A stretch of 64,000 bases of DNA. It comes from Gilvimarinus algae (GTDB taxonomy: Bacteria; Pseudomonadota; Gammaproteobacteria; Pseudomonadales; Cellvibrionaceae). Of this stretch, positions 10,437 through 18,801 are shown in pieces; position 1 is the stretch's first letter, and every line of letters starts with the position of its first letter. A program made the translations under genes and the position numbers. The DNA is taken from contig NZ_JAULRT010000052.1 of assembly GCF_030518215.1 (NCBI RefSeq), positions 788,595 through 852,594 of the forward strand, given 5' to 3'. The notes beneath the pieces are model-generated. The model was not told the origin of the DNA, ran no database searches, and saw only the letters and a program-made list of their open reading frames with translations.

Positions 10437-11495
10437 CTACCCCGCCCGGCGCAGCAAAAAGACGCCCAGGGCAAAACACAGGGCAATGGGCAGTAGCACG
10501 GCGATCAGAGGCGAAAAGCCAAAGACGATACTCGAGGGGCCGAGCAGACTCTGCACCAGGCGAAAGCCAATTCCAAAAACCACTCCTGTGAAAATCCTCT
10601 GGCCCATGCTCACCTCCCGCAGGGGGCCAAATACAAAGGAGATCGCAATGAGCACCAAGCTGGCGGTTGCCAGAGGCTGGAAAAGCTTTTGCCAAAACGC
10701 CAGAGCGTATTCGGTGTTTTGCAGGCTCTGATCTTCAAGATAATGGGTGTAGCGTCTGAGGCTCGAGATCGACAGCGTCTGCGGCTCCACCGCCACAATA
10801 TTCAGCAGCGCAGGGGTTAACTCGGTGTCCCAGCGGCGTGTCTCTCGCTCAGAGGTGCTGATCTGCTCGGCACCAAATTCGGTCACAGCCACTGACTCCT
10901 CCTGCCAGTAGCCGTCACGATAGCTCGCACGGCGGGTAAAGCTCGCCTCCAACAGCCGCTCGCCATCAAAGCGATAGCGACTCACACCAAAGAGTTCACC
11001 GTCAGGCTGAATCACGTTGAAGAGAATAAACTCATCGGCCTCACGGTGCCAGACGCCTCGGCGCGCCTGATCTGTTGACGAGTACCCCAGAGCCAGAGCC
11101 CGCCGGCTCTCTGCGGTTTGGTCGGCGTAGGGGATGACAAACTCCCCCAGTGCAACACCGAGCACAATAAACAGCATCACCGGTTTAATGACCATCCAGA
11201 CAATGCGCCCAACCGACACCCCGGCGGCGCGCACAATGACCAGCTCACTGGCACTGGCGAGGCTGCCCAGAGCAATCAGACAGCCCACCAGCACCGCATA
11301 GGGAAGGTATTCATAGACACTGCGCGGCAGGCTCCAGGCGATGTACACCAACATCTCATAGAAGTTGTAATCCGCCCGCAAGCTCTCAAGCTGGTCAATC
11401 ACCTTGCCGATAAAATCCAGGCACAGCACCAATCCCAGCACCATGGCAACGGCCAGAAAAACCTGGCGGGCGATATAGCGATTGAGCAAAGTCAT
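10437..11495 (-). CDS. lptG: LPS export ABC transporter permease LptG
   Basis: Inner-membrane permease of the LptB2FG transporter that extracts lipopolysaccharide and passes it to LptC and the LptA bridge. It is 352 residues with three N-terminal and three C-terminal membrane helices around a periplasmic beta-jellyroll domain. Signatures are 'YIARQVFLAVAMVLGL' and 'ASELVIVRAAGVSVGRI', the coupling helix that touches LptB. ATG 11495 overlaps the lptF stop as ATGA, so translation is coupled. The order lptF-lptG is the usual one. Confidence 0.96.
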   Translation of the reverse strand: MTLLNRYIARQVFLAVAMVLGLVLCLDFIGKVIDQLESLRADYNFYEMLVYIAWSLPRSVYEYLPYAVLVGCLIALGSLASASELVIVRAAGVSVGRIVWMVIKPVMLFIVLGVALGEFVIPYADQTAESRRALALGYSSTDQARRGVWHREADEFILFNVIQPDGELFGVSRYRFDGERLLEASFTRRASYRDGYWQEESVAVTEFGAEQISTSERETRRWDTELTPALLNIVAVEPQTLSISSLRRYTHYLEDQSLQNTEYALAFWQKLFQPLATASLVLIAISFVFGPLREVSMGQRIFTGVVFGIGFRLVQSLLGPSSIVFGFSPLIAVLLPIALCFALGVFLLRRAG

Positions 11496-12574
11496 CGGGC
11501 ACCTCTGAATCCAGTAAGGAGTTTTCCGGGCCCTACGTAGACCACCCAGGCAATTGCCGCGAAAAGCAGATGCACTGCCCAAAGCCCCGGTAGAACCGGA
11601 AACTCACCGGCCTCCATGGCGCTGCGAATACTACTGAGGCTGGCGACATAGAGCAAATAGAGCAAAATCGCCGGCAACATTTTCAGGTAGCGCCCCTGGC
11701 GCGGATTGGTTCGGCTCAAAGGCACGGCCATAAACGCCACCACCAACACCAAAATGGGCATAGAGAGTCGCCACTGCAAGGCCGCGCGACTTTCGGGCGA
11801 GGCATCGGCCAACAGAGACAGCGTATCCCTGCCGTCAGCCTCGAGATCGTAGGCTGAAGAAACTTCGGGCTCGGGCAGGTGCTGGGCCAGCAGGTCAAAT
11901 TCCGTGACCTGGTATTCCGCCGTGCCCGGGCGGCCCTGATAACGCGTGCCCTGATGCAATTGCAGATACCTCTGCCCATACTCCGGGTGGATGATTTGAT
12001 TGCCCCGACGGGCGACGGCAACGGTTGTGCCTCTGTGATCCACCTGAGCAAGAAATAAATGATTTAGTTGCAGGCGGTCGTGACTGAGACTCTCGACATA
12101 GGTCACCTGCTGACCATTCAAGCGCTGGAAATTGCCCGGCCGGAGCATGGTGAATTCACTGCGCGAGCGCTGCTCGGCAAAGAGCTTTTCGGTTTGCGCC
12201 GCCCCCCAGGGGCTCACCCACAGGCTCATGGCGCCCACCACCAAAGCTACTACCACAGCCGGCACAGCGGTAATCGAAAGCAACTGACGCTGACTCATGC
12301 CGCAGGCCGAGAGCACGACCATCTCACTGTCCATGTGCATGCGGCCATAGGCGAGCAGAATAGCAATAAGAAAACCGAGCGGAATCACCAGCTCTAAAAA
12401 CCCCGGCAAGCGGTACAACATAATCGCAAAGAGCACATCCACGGCTATCTTACCGGCGGCGGCCTCGGCCAGGTATTTGACAAAGCGACCGCTCATGATG
12501 ATCAGCAGAAGTGTGCTGCTCACCGCGAGCATGGTCAGCAAAATCTCCCGGGACAGATAACGATAGACGATCAA
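11492..12574 (-). CDS. lptF: LPS export ABC transporter permease LptF
   Basis: Second permease of LptB2FG. It is 360 residues with the same layout as LptG: 'YLSREILLTMLAVSSTLLL' helix, the coupling helix 'DSEMVVLSACGMSQRQLL', a periplasmic domain, and C-terminal helices with 'MAVPLSRTNPRQGRY'. The start is chosen as TTG 12574 (then IVYRYLSREIL), because GAGGTG stands 6-7 bases before it and the N terminus then matches the family; no ATG is well placed. It is divergent from pepA, an arrangement common in gammaproteobacteria. Confidence 0.95.
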   Translation of the reverse strand: MIVYRYLSREILLTMLAVSSTLLLIIMSGRFVKYLAEAAAGKIAVDVLFAIMLYRLPGFLELVIPLGFLIAILLAYGRMHMDSEMVVLSACGMSQRQLLSITAVPAVVVALVVGAMSLWVSPWGAAQTEKLFAEQRSRSEFTMLRPGNFQRLNGQQVTYVESLSHDRLQLNHLFLAQVDHRGTTVAVARRGNQIIHPEYGQRYLQLHQGTRYQGRPGTAEYQVTEFDLLAQHLPEPEVSSAYDLEADGRDTLSLLADASPESRAALQWRLSMPILVLVVAFMAVPLSRTNPRQGRYLKMLPAILLYLLYVASLSSIRSAMEAGEFPVLPGLWAVHLLFAAIAWVVYVGPGKLLTGFRGAR

Positions 12575-12778
12575 AGCAAACACCTCAGGGCACGGCCTCG
12601 CGGCCACCCGAACTCAACAATGTGGCACCATCCGGCACCGTGGTAAACTCTAGCGGTTGATTGGACTCCGCGCAGGCGAGCATTATCCCGCACCCAGGGG
12701 TGTTTGTCTCGCCATCGCGTAAATGGTACAAATCGGAATACTCCGCCTGCGGGCATACACATTCAATTGAGGGTCGTC

Positions 12779-14257
12779 ATGCAATTTCAAGCCAAATCGA
12801 GCAACGCAGTCACATTCAAGTCCGAGGCTTTGGTCGTCGGCGTCTATGAGGGCAAGCGCCTGAGCGCGGCCGCGTCTGCGATCGACAAGGCCGGCAATGG
12901 TGCCCTGACAAAACTCATCAACCGGGAGAAGTTTACCGGAGCGAGAGGCGCAACGCTGACACTGCATCACAGTCTGGGCCAGCAAGCTGAGCGCCTGATT
13001 CTTCTGGGCCTGGGGAAAGCCGACAAATCCGGCGCAAAGGTGGAGGACATTACGGCTGCTGTCAGCGCTCTGCCGGCGATGTGTAAGCCGCTGCGCCACA
13101 TTGCCATCGCGGTGGATGATCTTCAGGTGGAAGGGCAAAAGACTGACTGGCTCGCCCGCCACATCGCCCAGCAACTGGTCACCGCCCTCTGGCAATTCGA
13201 CCAATTCAAGAGCCAAAAGCCCAAGCACCCGACGCTGAGCAAAGTTACCCTGCTCGGCAGCAGCGCTCAGCTAAGTGCCCTTAAACGTGGCCTCGGCGAG
13301 GGACAAGCCGTGGCCGACGGGGTCAATTACGCGCGCGAGCTGAGCAACCTGCCGGGCAATGTGTGCACGCCCAGCTATCTCGCCAGCGAAGCGCGCTCGC
13401 TCGCGCGCGGCCATAGCCACCTGCAGGTCAAAGTGCTGAGTGAAAAGCAAATGAAAGAGCTGGGCATGGGCGCCTTTTTGTCGGTTTCCGCCGGTAGCGA
13501 CGAGCCCGGGCAGATGATCATCATGGAGTACCGCGGCGCGGCCAAAACAAAAGCGCCGCTGGCGCTGGTGGGCAAGGGCATCACCTTCGACACCGGCGGT
13601 ATCAGTCTTAAACCCGGTCAGTCAATGGACGAAATGAAGTTCGACATGTGCGGCGCTGCCAGTGTCTTCGGCACCATGAAAACCCTCCTGGCACTCAAGC
13701 CAAAAATCAATCTGGTCGCCGTGGTAGCCGCTGCGGAAAACATGCCCTCGGGCCGCGCCAGCAAACCGGGCGACATAGTGACCACCATGTCCGGGCAAAC
13801 GGTGGAAATCCTCAATACCGACGCTGAGGGCCGCCTGGTACTCTGCGACGCCCTGACTTATGTGCAGCGCTACAAGCCTGCGGCCATTGTCGATATAGCC
13901 ACGCTCACAGGTGCCTGCGTGATCGCCCTCGGCAGCCACGCTCACGGTCTCTATGCCAACGATCAGTCACTGGCCGACGCCCTGCTGCGTGCCGGTGAGG
14001 CAACCGGTGACCGGGCTTGGCAAATGCCGCTGTGGGACGATTATCAAAAGCAGCTCGACAGTAATTTTGCCGACATGGCAAACATTGGTGGGCGCGAAGC
14101 GGGCAGCGTTACAGCGGCGTGCTTTTTGGCACGCTACACCAAAGACGTCAAGTGGGCTCACCTGGACATTGCCGGCACCGCCTGGAAGTCCGGTGCGGCG
14201 AAAGGCGCAACGGGGCGCCCGGTCTCCCTGCTGGTGGACTATTTGATCAACTCATGA
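12779..14257 (+). CDS. pepA: leucyl aminopeptidase PepA
   Basis: Cytosolic M17 metallo-aminopeptidase, hexameric in relatives, which removes N-terminal residues from peptides. In E. coli it also binds DNA in Xer recombination and carAB control. It is 492 residues. The two-metal site is visible in 'VGKGITFDTGGISLKPG', 'MKFDMCGAASV' and the M17 signature 'NTDAEGRLVL', with the catalytic Lys in 'GKGITFD' and Arg in 'EGR'. Start ATG 12779 follows GAGGG. The stop overlaps the holC start as ATGA. Confidence 0.97.
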   Translation: MQFQAKSSNAVTFKSEALVVGVYEGKRLSAAASAIDKAGNGALTKLINREKFTGARGATLTLHHSLGQQAERLILLGLGKADKSGAKVEDITAAVSALPAMCKPLRHIAIAVDDLQVEGQKTDWLARHIAQQLVTALWQFDQFKSQKPKHPTLSKVTLLGSSAQLSALKRGLGEGQAVADGVNYARELSNLPGNVCTPSYLASEARSLARGHSHLQVKVLSEKQMKELGMGAFLSVSAGSDEPGQMIIMEYRGAAKTKAPLALVGKGITFDTGGISLKPGQSMDEMKFDMCGAASVFGTMKTLLALKPKINLVAVVAAAENMPSGRASKPGDIVTTMSGQTVEILNTDAEGRLVLCDALTYVQRYKPAAIVDIATLTGACVIALGSHAHGLYANDQSLADALLRAGEATGDRAWQMPLWDDYQKQLDSNFADMANIGGREAGSVTAACFLARYTKDVKWAHLDIAGTAWKSGAAKGATGRPVSLLVDYLINS

Positions 14258-14676
14258 CGCGCGTCGACTTTTACATTCTGCCGACGGCCGAGCCCGAACA
14301 CAGGCTCGGCTTTATCAGTCGCCTGGTGGCCAAGGCGCTGCGCCAGCGGCGTCAGATTTTGATCGCCTGCGACAGCGATGAAAGCGCAGCGGGGCTCGAG
14401 CACGCCCTGCTGCACGAGCAGCCAGAGAGCTACATTCCCTTTCGCCGCGCCAACGAACCTGACCACCAAGAGCCGGTGATCATAGCGGTAGAACAGGACT
14501 GTGGCGAGCAGCACGACCTGCTCATTAGCCTGGGGCCGCAACTACCGGATTACTTCAGCCGCTTTCAGCGGCTGATAGAGGTCGTCGTCCAGGAGCCTCA
14601 GATATTGGAGCAAACTCGCAAGCACTGGGCATTTTTCAAAGAGCGCGGCTATCCTGTACACCACCATAAACTCTAG
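14254..14676 (+). CDS. holC: DNA polymerase III chi subunit
   Basis: Chi links the clamp-loader complex to single-stranded DNA binding protein and to the psi subunit. It is 140 residues, normal length, with 'RVDFYILP' at the N terminus, 'LIACDSDESAAGLEHALL' and 'YIPFRRANEP' in the middle and 'RKHWAFFKERGYPVHHHKL' at the end. Translation is coupled to pepA by an ATGA overlap. The pepA-holC order is standard; valS, which often follows, is not present here. Confidence 0.93.
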   Translation: MTRVDFYILPTAEPEHRLGFISRLVAKALRQRRQILIACDSDESAAGLEHALLHEQPESYIPFRRANEPDHQEPVIIAVEQDCGEQHDLLISLGPQLPDYFSRFQRLIEVVVQEPQILEQTRKHWAFFKERGYPVHHHKL

Positions 14677-14688
14677 GCCTGATCGACA

Positions 14689-15399
14689 ATGGACCGGGAA
14701 CGCGAAAAAACCAAAAGTGAACTGCTGAACGAGCTGGAGTCCATACAGGGGTTGCTCGACGACGATATTCCCCTGCTCAACCAAGTCATTGATAAGCTTG
14801 ATCACAGCAATCCACAGCAAAGCGCGGCCAGCGCCCTGCGCGAGCACTTCAGTGAAGAGGATTTGCAGTCCCTACAAAGCGCCTACGATGCGCTCGCGGG
14901 CGGCTCGTCGACAACGGCTGGTGATACAACCCCCGCTTCAGAGCCGCCCCTCAGGCACGAAGAGGAAAACTACGAGCTGGACCTTGGCAGTCTACCGACG
15001 CACACGCCCGAACCACCGGCGCCACCGCTTGAGGCGCTGACACCCAAACCTCAGGCAAATTCGCCTCTGCCCGGCCAGCGCCCGCTGTTTCAGGCACCTG
15101 CACCCGGCGGCGAACCCGCGAACCAGACCAACACCGGCAGCCAGCAGCGCGAGCCAGATGCCGGTAGCACCACCAATACTGCGGAAAACCCTTTTCTGCC
15201 GCAACACATTCGCGACCGTTTACGCGGTAACCGAGCCGGAGAATTTGCAGCGCAATCAATACCGGCGTACTACAGCCGACAGCAATTGGTGGACGAGCTG
15301 ATCGATACGGTCATGGGTCAACTGGAAACCAACCTACGGCTCAAGCTGGCGGTAATGAGCGAACAAGAATTGCGCGCCCTACTCAAGGATAAACCCTGA
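14689..15399 (+). CDS. hypothetical protein downstream of holC
   Basis: A 236-residue protein without a recognised domain. Residues 1-70 are charged and helical ('KSELLNELESIQGLL', then acidic). The middle (about 75-165) is a low-complexity linker rich in Pro, Thr, Ala and Gln. The last 60 residues form a predicted helical domain ending in 'LRLKLAVMSEQELRALL'. Proteins of this design are often found between holC and valS in pseudomonad relatives. It lies 12 bases after holC in the same operon, and a link to the replisome or clamp loader is only a guess. The transcript probably ends at the inverted repeat at 15406-15477. Confidence 0.75.
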   Translation: MDREREKTKSELLNELESIQGLLDDDIPLLNQVIDKLDHSNPQQSAASALREHFSEEDLQSLQSAYDALAGGSSTTAGDTTPASEPPLRHEEENYELDLGSLPTHTPEPPAPPLEALTPKPQANSPLPGQRPLFQAPAPGGEPANQTNTGSQQREPDAGSTTNTAENPFLPQHIRDRLRGNRAGEFAAQSIPAYYSRQQLVDELIDTVMGQLETNLRLKLAVMSEQELRALLKDKP

Positions 15400-15405
15400 G
15401 CTCGC

Positions 15406-15477
15406 CTAGCAGCACCTGTGTTCTAAATCGCGATGGGCATATTATGGCTCTCCCGATCCGAACACAGTTGCTGCTAG
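15406..15477. repeat. 72-bp near-perfect inverted repeat between convergent genes
   Basis: Arms of 18 bases (15406-15423 and 15460-15477) match with one mismatch, CTAGCAGC-CTGTGTTC type. The 36-base interior is itself weakly palindromic around a central ATT, so the whole element could fold as one long hairpin. The right arm overlaps the stop codon of the MFS gene. No T-run follows. It may act as a bidirectional terminator or be a small palindromic element. Confidence 0.7.
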
Positions 15478-16685
15478 TGCAGAGCCCGACGCTGACGCAC
15501 AAAGAAAAACAGAACCGTTGCCACTGCAACCAAGGCGATATTGGCAAGAAAAACACTGTGATAGCCATAACCTTCAGCTACGGTACTGACCAGCAAACTG
15601 CTCAGGAGTGTACCGGCATGGGTGGTGTTGGTGTAAAGTGCCGAGGCACTACCCGCCCGCCCTGGCAGCATCTGCTGCACCACAGAAACCCCCAAACCGG
15701 CCAAAATGCCGATAAACACGGCGTTGGCAAGCTGCAAGACAAACAACTGCCACAAGGCATCGGCCCAGTAGATACCGGCGTAGAGCATCAGGCCGGCAAG
15801 GCCACTGGCACGCACCAGGTACAGAGGGTTGAGCCGCGCGGCCAGTACTCCGGCCAGTAACATCACAGGCACCTCAAGGCCTGCCGCCGTGCCCATAATC
15901 CAGCCCACCCAAGCGGTGTCTATGACGAGATTACGGGTCAAGTGCAATGGCAAACTGATCAAGTAGGCGTTGTTGACGCCCCACATCACCGACAGGGCCA
16001 GCAGACAGATGAGCAAGGAGCGCTGCTGCACCCAAGTGGCCGTGCGCCAAAAACCAGGGCCGGACGACAGATCAGCTGATTGAATTTTTCCGAGAGCCGG
16101 CAGCAGCTGAGGGCTAACCACCGCGACCAAGACAAAGAGCGCCGAAGCCGTCAGATAGAGTGTCGTAAAGCCAAAATAGCTGACCAATAAAAACCCCAGA
16201 GGTGGACCCGCTACCCAGGCAAAGGCAATCTGCGCCCGCACAATCGCATTGAACAGAGCGATACGCTCAAGGGGAAGGCGCCGCTCCGCATACTCGAGGC
16301 TGTAGGCGAGCATCTGGGAAAACGATACCATTGCCAAACTCAGTAACGTCACGGCGCTGGCGCAAGTCACCCAATACCGGCGCGAAAACGCAAAGACCAT
16401 ACACGCTAAAACCCCCACCAGGCATAGGGCGACGACCAAGGGTCTGCGATCGGCGAGCGAATCCGACCAACCACCAACCGCCTGATTGTAAACAATACTC
16501 GCCAGCGCCATCCCCGCGTAGGGAATACCGACCCAAAATGGGCTGACACCCACCGCATCGGCAAAGAAGATGCTCATGGTCGGCAGCAGCAAGGCGCCAA
16601 CCACACCGGTGGCGAACGACATAAAGTAAATGCCGAGTGCCACCGGCCGAAACAGAGGATTGGTCACGCGTAGATCATCTGGCAT
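15474..16685 (-). CDS. MFS transporter, sugar efflux (SetA/SetB) type
   Basis: A 403-residue inner-membrane protein with about 12 hydrophobic segments. The match to the E. coli Set family is visible in 'GVVGALLLPTMSIFF', 'SDSLADRRPLVVALC' (the MFS motif after helix 2) and 'VRAQIAFAWVAGPPLGF' (compare 'MRAQLSLAWVIGPPLAF' in SetA). Set proteins export sugars and sugar-phosphate analogues by proton antiport. The substrate here is unknown. It stands alone between convergent holC-operon genes and the aceF terminator. Confidence 0.82.
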   Translation of the reverse strand: MPDDLRVTNPLFRPVALGIYFMSFATGVVGALLLPTMSIFFADAVGVSPFWVGIPYAGMALASIVYNQAVGGWSDSLADRRPLVVALCLVGVLACMVFAFSRRYWVTCASAVTLLSLAMVSFSQMLAYSLEYAERRLPLERIALFNAIVRAQIAFAWVAGPPLGFLLVSYFGFTTLYLTASALFVLVAVVSPQLLPALGKIQSADLSSGPGFWRTATWVQQRSLLICLLALSVMWGVNNAYLISLPLHLTRNLVIDTAWVGWIMGTAAGLEVPVMLLAGVLAARLNPLYLVRASGLAGLMLYAGIYWADALWQLFVLQLANAVFIGILAGLGVSVVQQMLPGRAGSASALYTNTTHAGTLLSSLLVSTVAEGYGYHSVFLANIALVAVATVLFFFVRQRRALH

Positions 16686-16723
16686 TGGTTTAGCACGCTT
16701 GGCAACCGATTAAGTGATTGGGC

Positions 16724-16757
16724 AAAAAAAAACCTCACCGGCCCATGCCGATGAGGT
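16724..16757 (-). terminator. intrinsic terminator of aceEF
   Basis: An 11-bp stem with one G-U pair (16732-16757, loop CCAT) is followed on the minus strand by nine U residues (16724-16732). It lies 21 bases past the aceF stop codon. Confidence 0.9.
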
Positions 16758-16777
16758 CCTTTAGCCGTCTTTGGCCG

Positions 16778-18694
16778 TCAGAGCAGCAAACGGCGGACGT
16801 CCGCGATCACTGCCGTCAGATAAGTAAAGAAACGACCGGCATCGGCACCATTGATGGCCCGGTGATCATAAGACAGAGCCAGGGGCAGCATATTACGTGG
16901 CACAAACTCGCTGCCGTTCCAAACGGGCTTCATTTGCGCTCGCGATACGCCCAGAATGGCCACTTCGGGGGCGTTGACGATGGGGGTAAAGCCATTCCCG
17001 CCCATAGCGCCAAGGCTTGAGATAGTGAAGCAGCCGCCCTGCATATCGGCAGCGGTCAGCTTTCCATCACGCGCCTTTTTCACCAGTTCATTGAAGTCAT
17101 CGGCCAATTCCCAAAGGCCTTTCTTGTCGACATTGCGAATCACCGGAACCACGAGCCCGTTGGGTGTATCCACGGCAACGCCAATGTGCACGTATTTTTT
17201 CTGCACAATGTGCTCGCCGTCGTGGTGCACCGATACGTTAAAGCTTGGTTCAGCCACCAAGGCAGCAGCGGCGGCCTTCAGTAAAAATGGCAGAGGCGTC
17301 AGTTTGGTACCGCGCTTTTCCGAATCGGCTTTAAGTGATTTCCTGAACTCTTCAAGCTCGGTGATATCGGCATCATCCCACTGAGTCACGTGCGGAATAT
17401 TGAGCCAGTTGCGAGTCATATTGTCGGCGGTGAGCTTTTTGATTTTGCTCATTTTCACCGTTTCAATTTCACCGAACTTAGCAAAGTCCACTGGCGGAAT
17501 GGGCGGAATACCGCTGCCGGCTGTCGCCGCGCCGCGACCTTCCTGCGTGGCCGTAACAATGTTTTTCACGTAGGCGCGAACATCGTCCTTGGTGATGCGC
17601 TGACGCGGACCGGAGGCGTTCACCTTGGCCAGATCAGCACCGAGCTGACGGGCCAGCTTGCGCACCGCAGGGCCTGCATAGACGTCAGTATTTCCGCGCG
17701 CCACCGCTTCACTGTCAGCGGTCACGGGCGAGCCTGCTGAGGTTGTCGGCGCCGCCTTGGCCGGCTCCTTGGGCGCAGAAACTGAGCCTTGCTGCTTGGG
17801 CGCAGCGCTGGCAGGTGCGCCAGATTCACCCTCGAGCCGGCAGATCAAATCTCCCTGAGAAACTTTGTCACCTTCTTTGAGGGCCAGTTTGACGATTTTA
17901 CCGGCAGCCGGCGCGGGAATTTCCATAGACGCCTTGTCGGTCTCGAGCACGATCAGCGTGTCGCCCTCAGCGACTTCGTCGCCTTCGGCGACGGAAATTT
18001 CAATAACGTCCACGCCCTCGGCGCCGCCGATGTCCGGTACCGGCACGTCCTGCACGCCGCCACTGCCGGTGGTCGGAGCGCTAGAGGCCGGCTCTGACGC
18101 CTCGGGTTCACTGGCAACGCCACCCGCGGTTGTCATTACACCCAGCTTGTCGCCCTGGGAGACTTTGTCGCCCTCTTTCAAGGCAATGCTGACGATCTTG
18201 CCATCGGCGGGTGCCGGCACTTCGAGAGAGGCCTTGTCGGTTTCCAGCACCACCAGCGAATCGCCCTCGGATACTTCATCGCCAACGGCCACACAAATTT
18301 CAATCACATCGACATTTTCCGAGCCGCCGAGGTCGGGAATTTCGATGGTTTTCTCACTGCCACCTGAGGCCGATTTACTGTCTTTCGGGGTATCCTTTTT
18401 CGGCGCTTGCTTTGCTGGCTCTTTGGCGGGCTCAGACTCTTTGGCTGCGCTATCACCGGCGGTTTCCACCTCGACGATTACATCGCCCTCGGACACCTTA
18501 TCGCCCTCTTTTACTTTAATGGCGGTGACTTTACCGGCCACAGTGCTCGGCACTTCCATAGAGGCTTTGTCGGTTTCCAGCACCACCAGGGAATCTTCAA
18601 GCTCGACGGTATCGCCCACAGCAACCGAAATTTCGATGACGTCTACGTTTTCTGAGCCACCAATATCGGGGACTTTTACTGATTCAATTGCCAC
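16778..18694 (-). CDS. aceF: pyruvate dehydrogenase E2, dihydrolipoamide acetyltransferase
   Basis: Core of the pyruvate dehydrogenase complex, which transfers the acetyl group from lipoyl arms to CoA. The 638-residue protein has three lipoyl domains (about 3-75, 113-187 and 213-287), each with the lipoylation motif ETDKAS, joined by Ala/Pro/Lys-rich linkers. A subunit-binding domain follows ('YAGPAVRKLARQLGADL', about 340-380), then the catalytic domain (about 400-638). The HRxxDG signature reads HRAING, with Asn for Asp. Start GTG 18694 has AGGA upstream. It is 107 bases behind aceE and ends in a strong terminator. No lpd gene follows. Confidence 0.97.
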   Translation of the reverse strand: MAIESVKVPDIGGSENVDVIEISVAVGDTVELEDSLVVLETDKASMEVPSTVAGKVTAIKVKEGDKVSEGDVIVEVETAGDSAAKESEPAKEPAKQAPKKDTPKDSKSASGGSEKTIEIPDLGGSENVDVIEICVAVGDEVSEGDSLVVLETDKASLEVPAPADGKIVSIALKEGDKVSQGDKLGVMTTAGGVASEPEASEPASSAPTTGSGGVQDVPVPDIGGAEGVDVIEISVAEGDEVAEGDTLIVLETDKASMEIPAPAAGKIVKLALKEGDKVSQGDLICRLEGESGAPASAAPKQQGSVSAPKEPAKAAPTTSAGSPVTADSEAVARGNTDVYAGPAVRKLARQLGADLAKVNASGPRQRITKDDVRAYVKNIVTATQEGRGAATAGSGIPPIPPVDFAKFGEIETVKMSKIKKLTADNMTRNWLNIPHVTQWDDADITELEEFRKSLKADSEKRGTKLTPLPFLLKAAAAALVAEPSFNVSVHHDGEHIVQKKYVHIGVAVDTPNGLVVPVIRNVDKKGLWELADDFNELVKKARDGKLTAADMQGGCFTISSLGAMGGNGFTPIVNAPEVAILGVSRAQMKPVWNGSEFVPRNMLPLALSYDHRAINGADAGRFFTYLTAVIADVRRLLL

Positions 18695-18801
18695 TGTAAA
18701 TCCTCGCTACTTGTTCTAACCGCCCGAGCTTTTGGCTCAGGCGCAGTTTATCCATTGATCTTGCAGCCGCCCAACACAGCGGCTACTGGTCGCGGTAGCG
18801 A

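Noticed and set aside
17865..18719. 284-residue plus-strand frame opposite aceF, rich in Ser and Thr
   Set aside because: It mirrors the repeated lipoyl domains of aceF; the repetitive protein is a by-product of the real gene.
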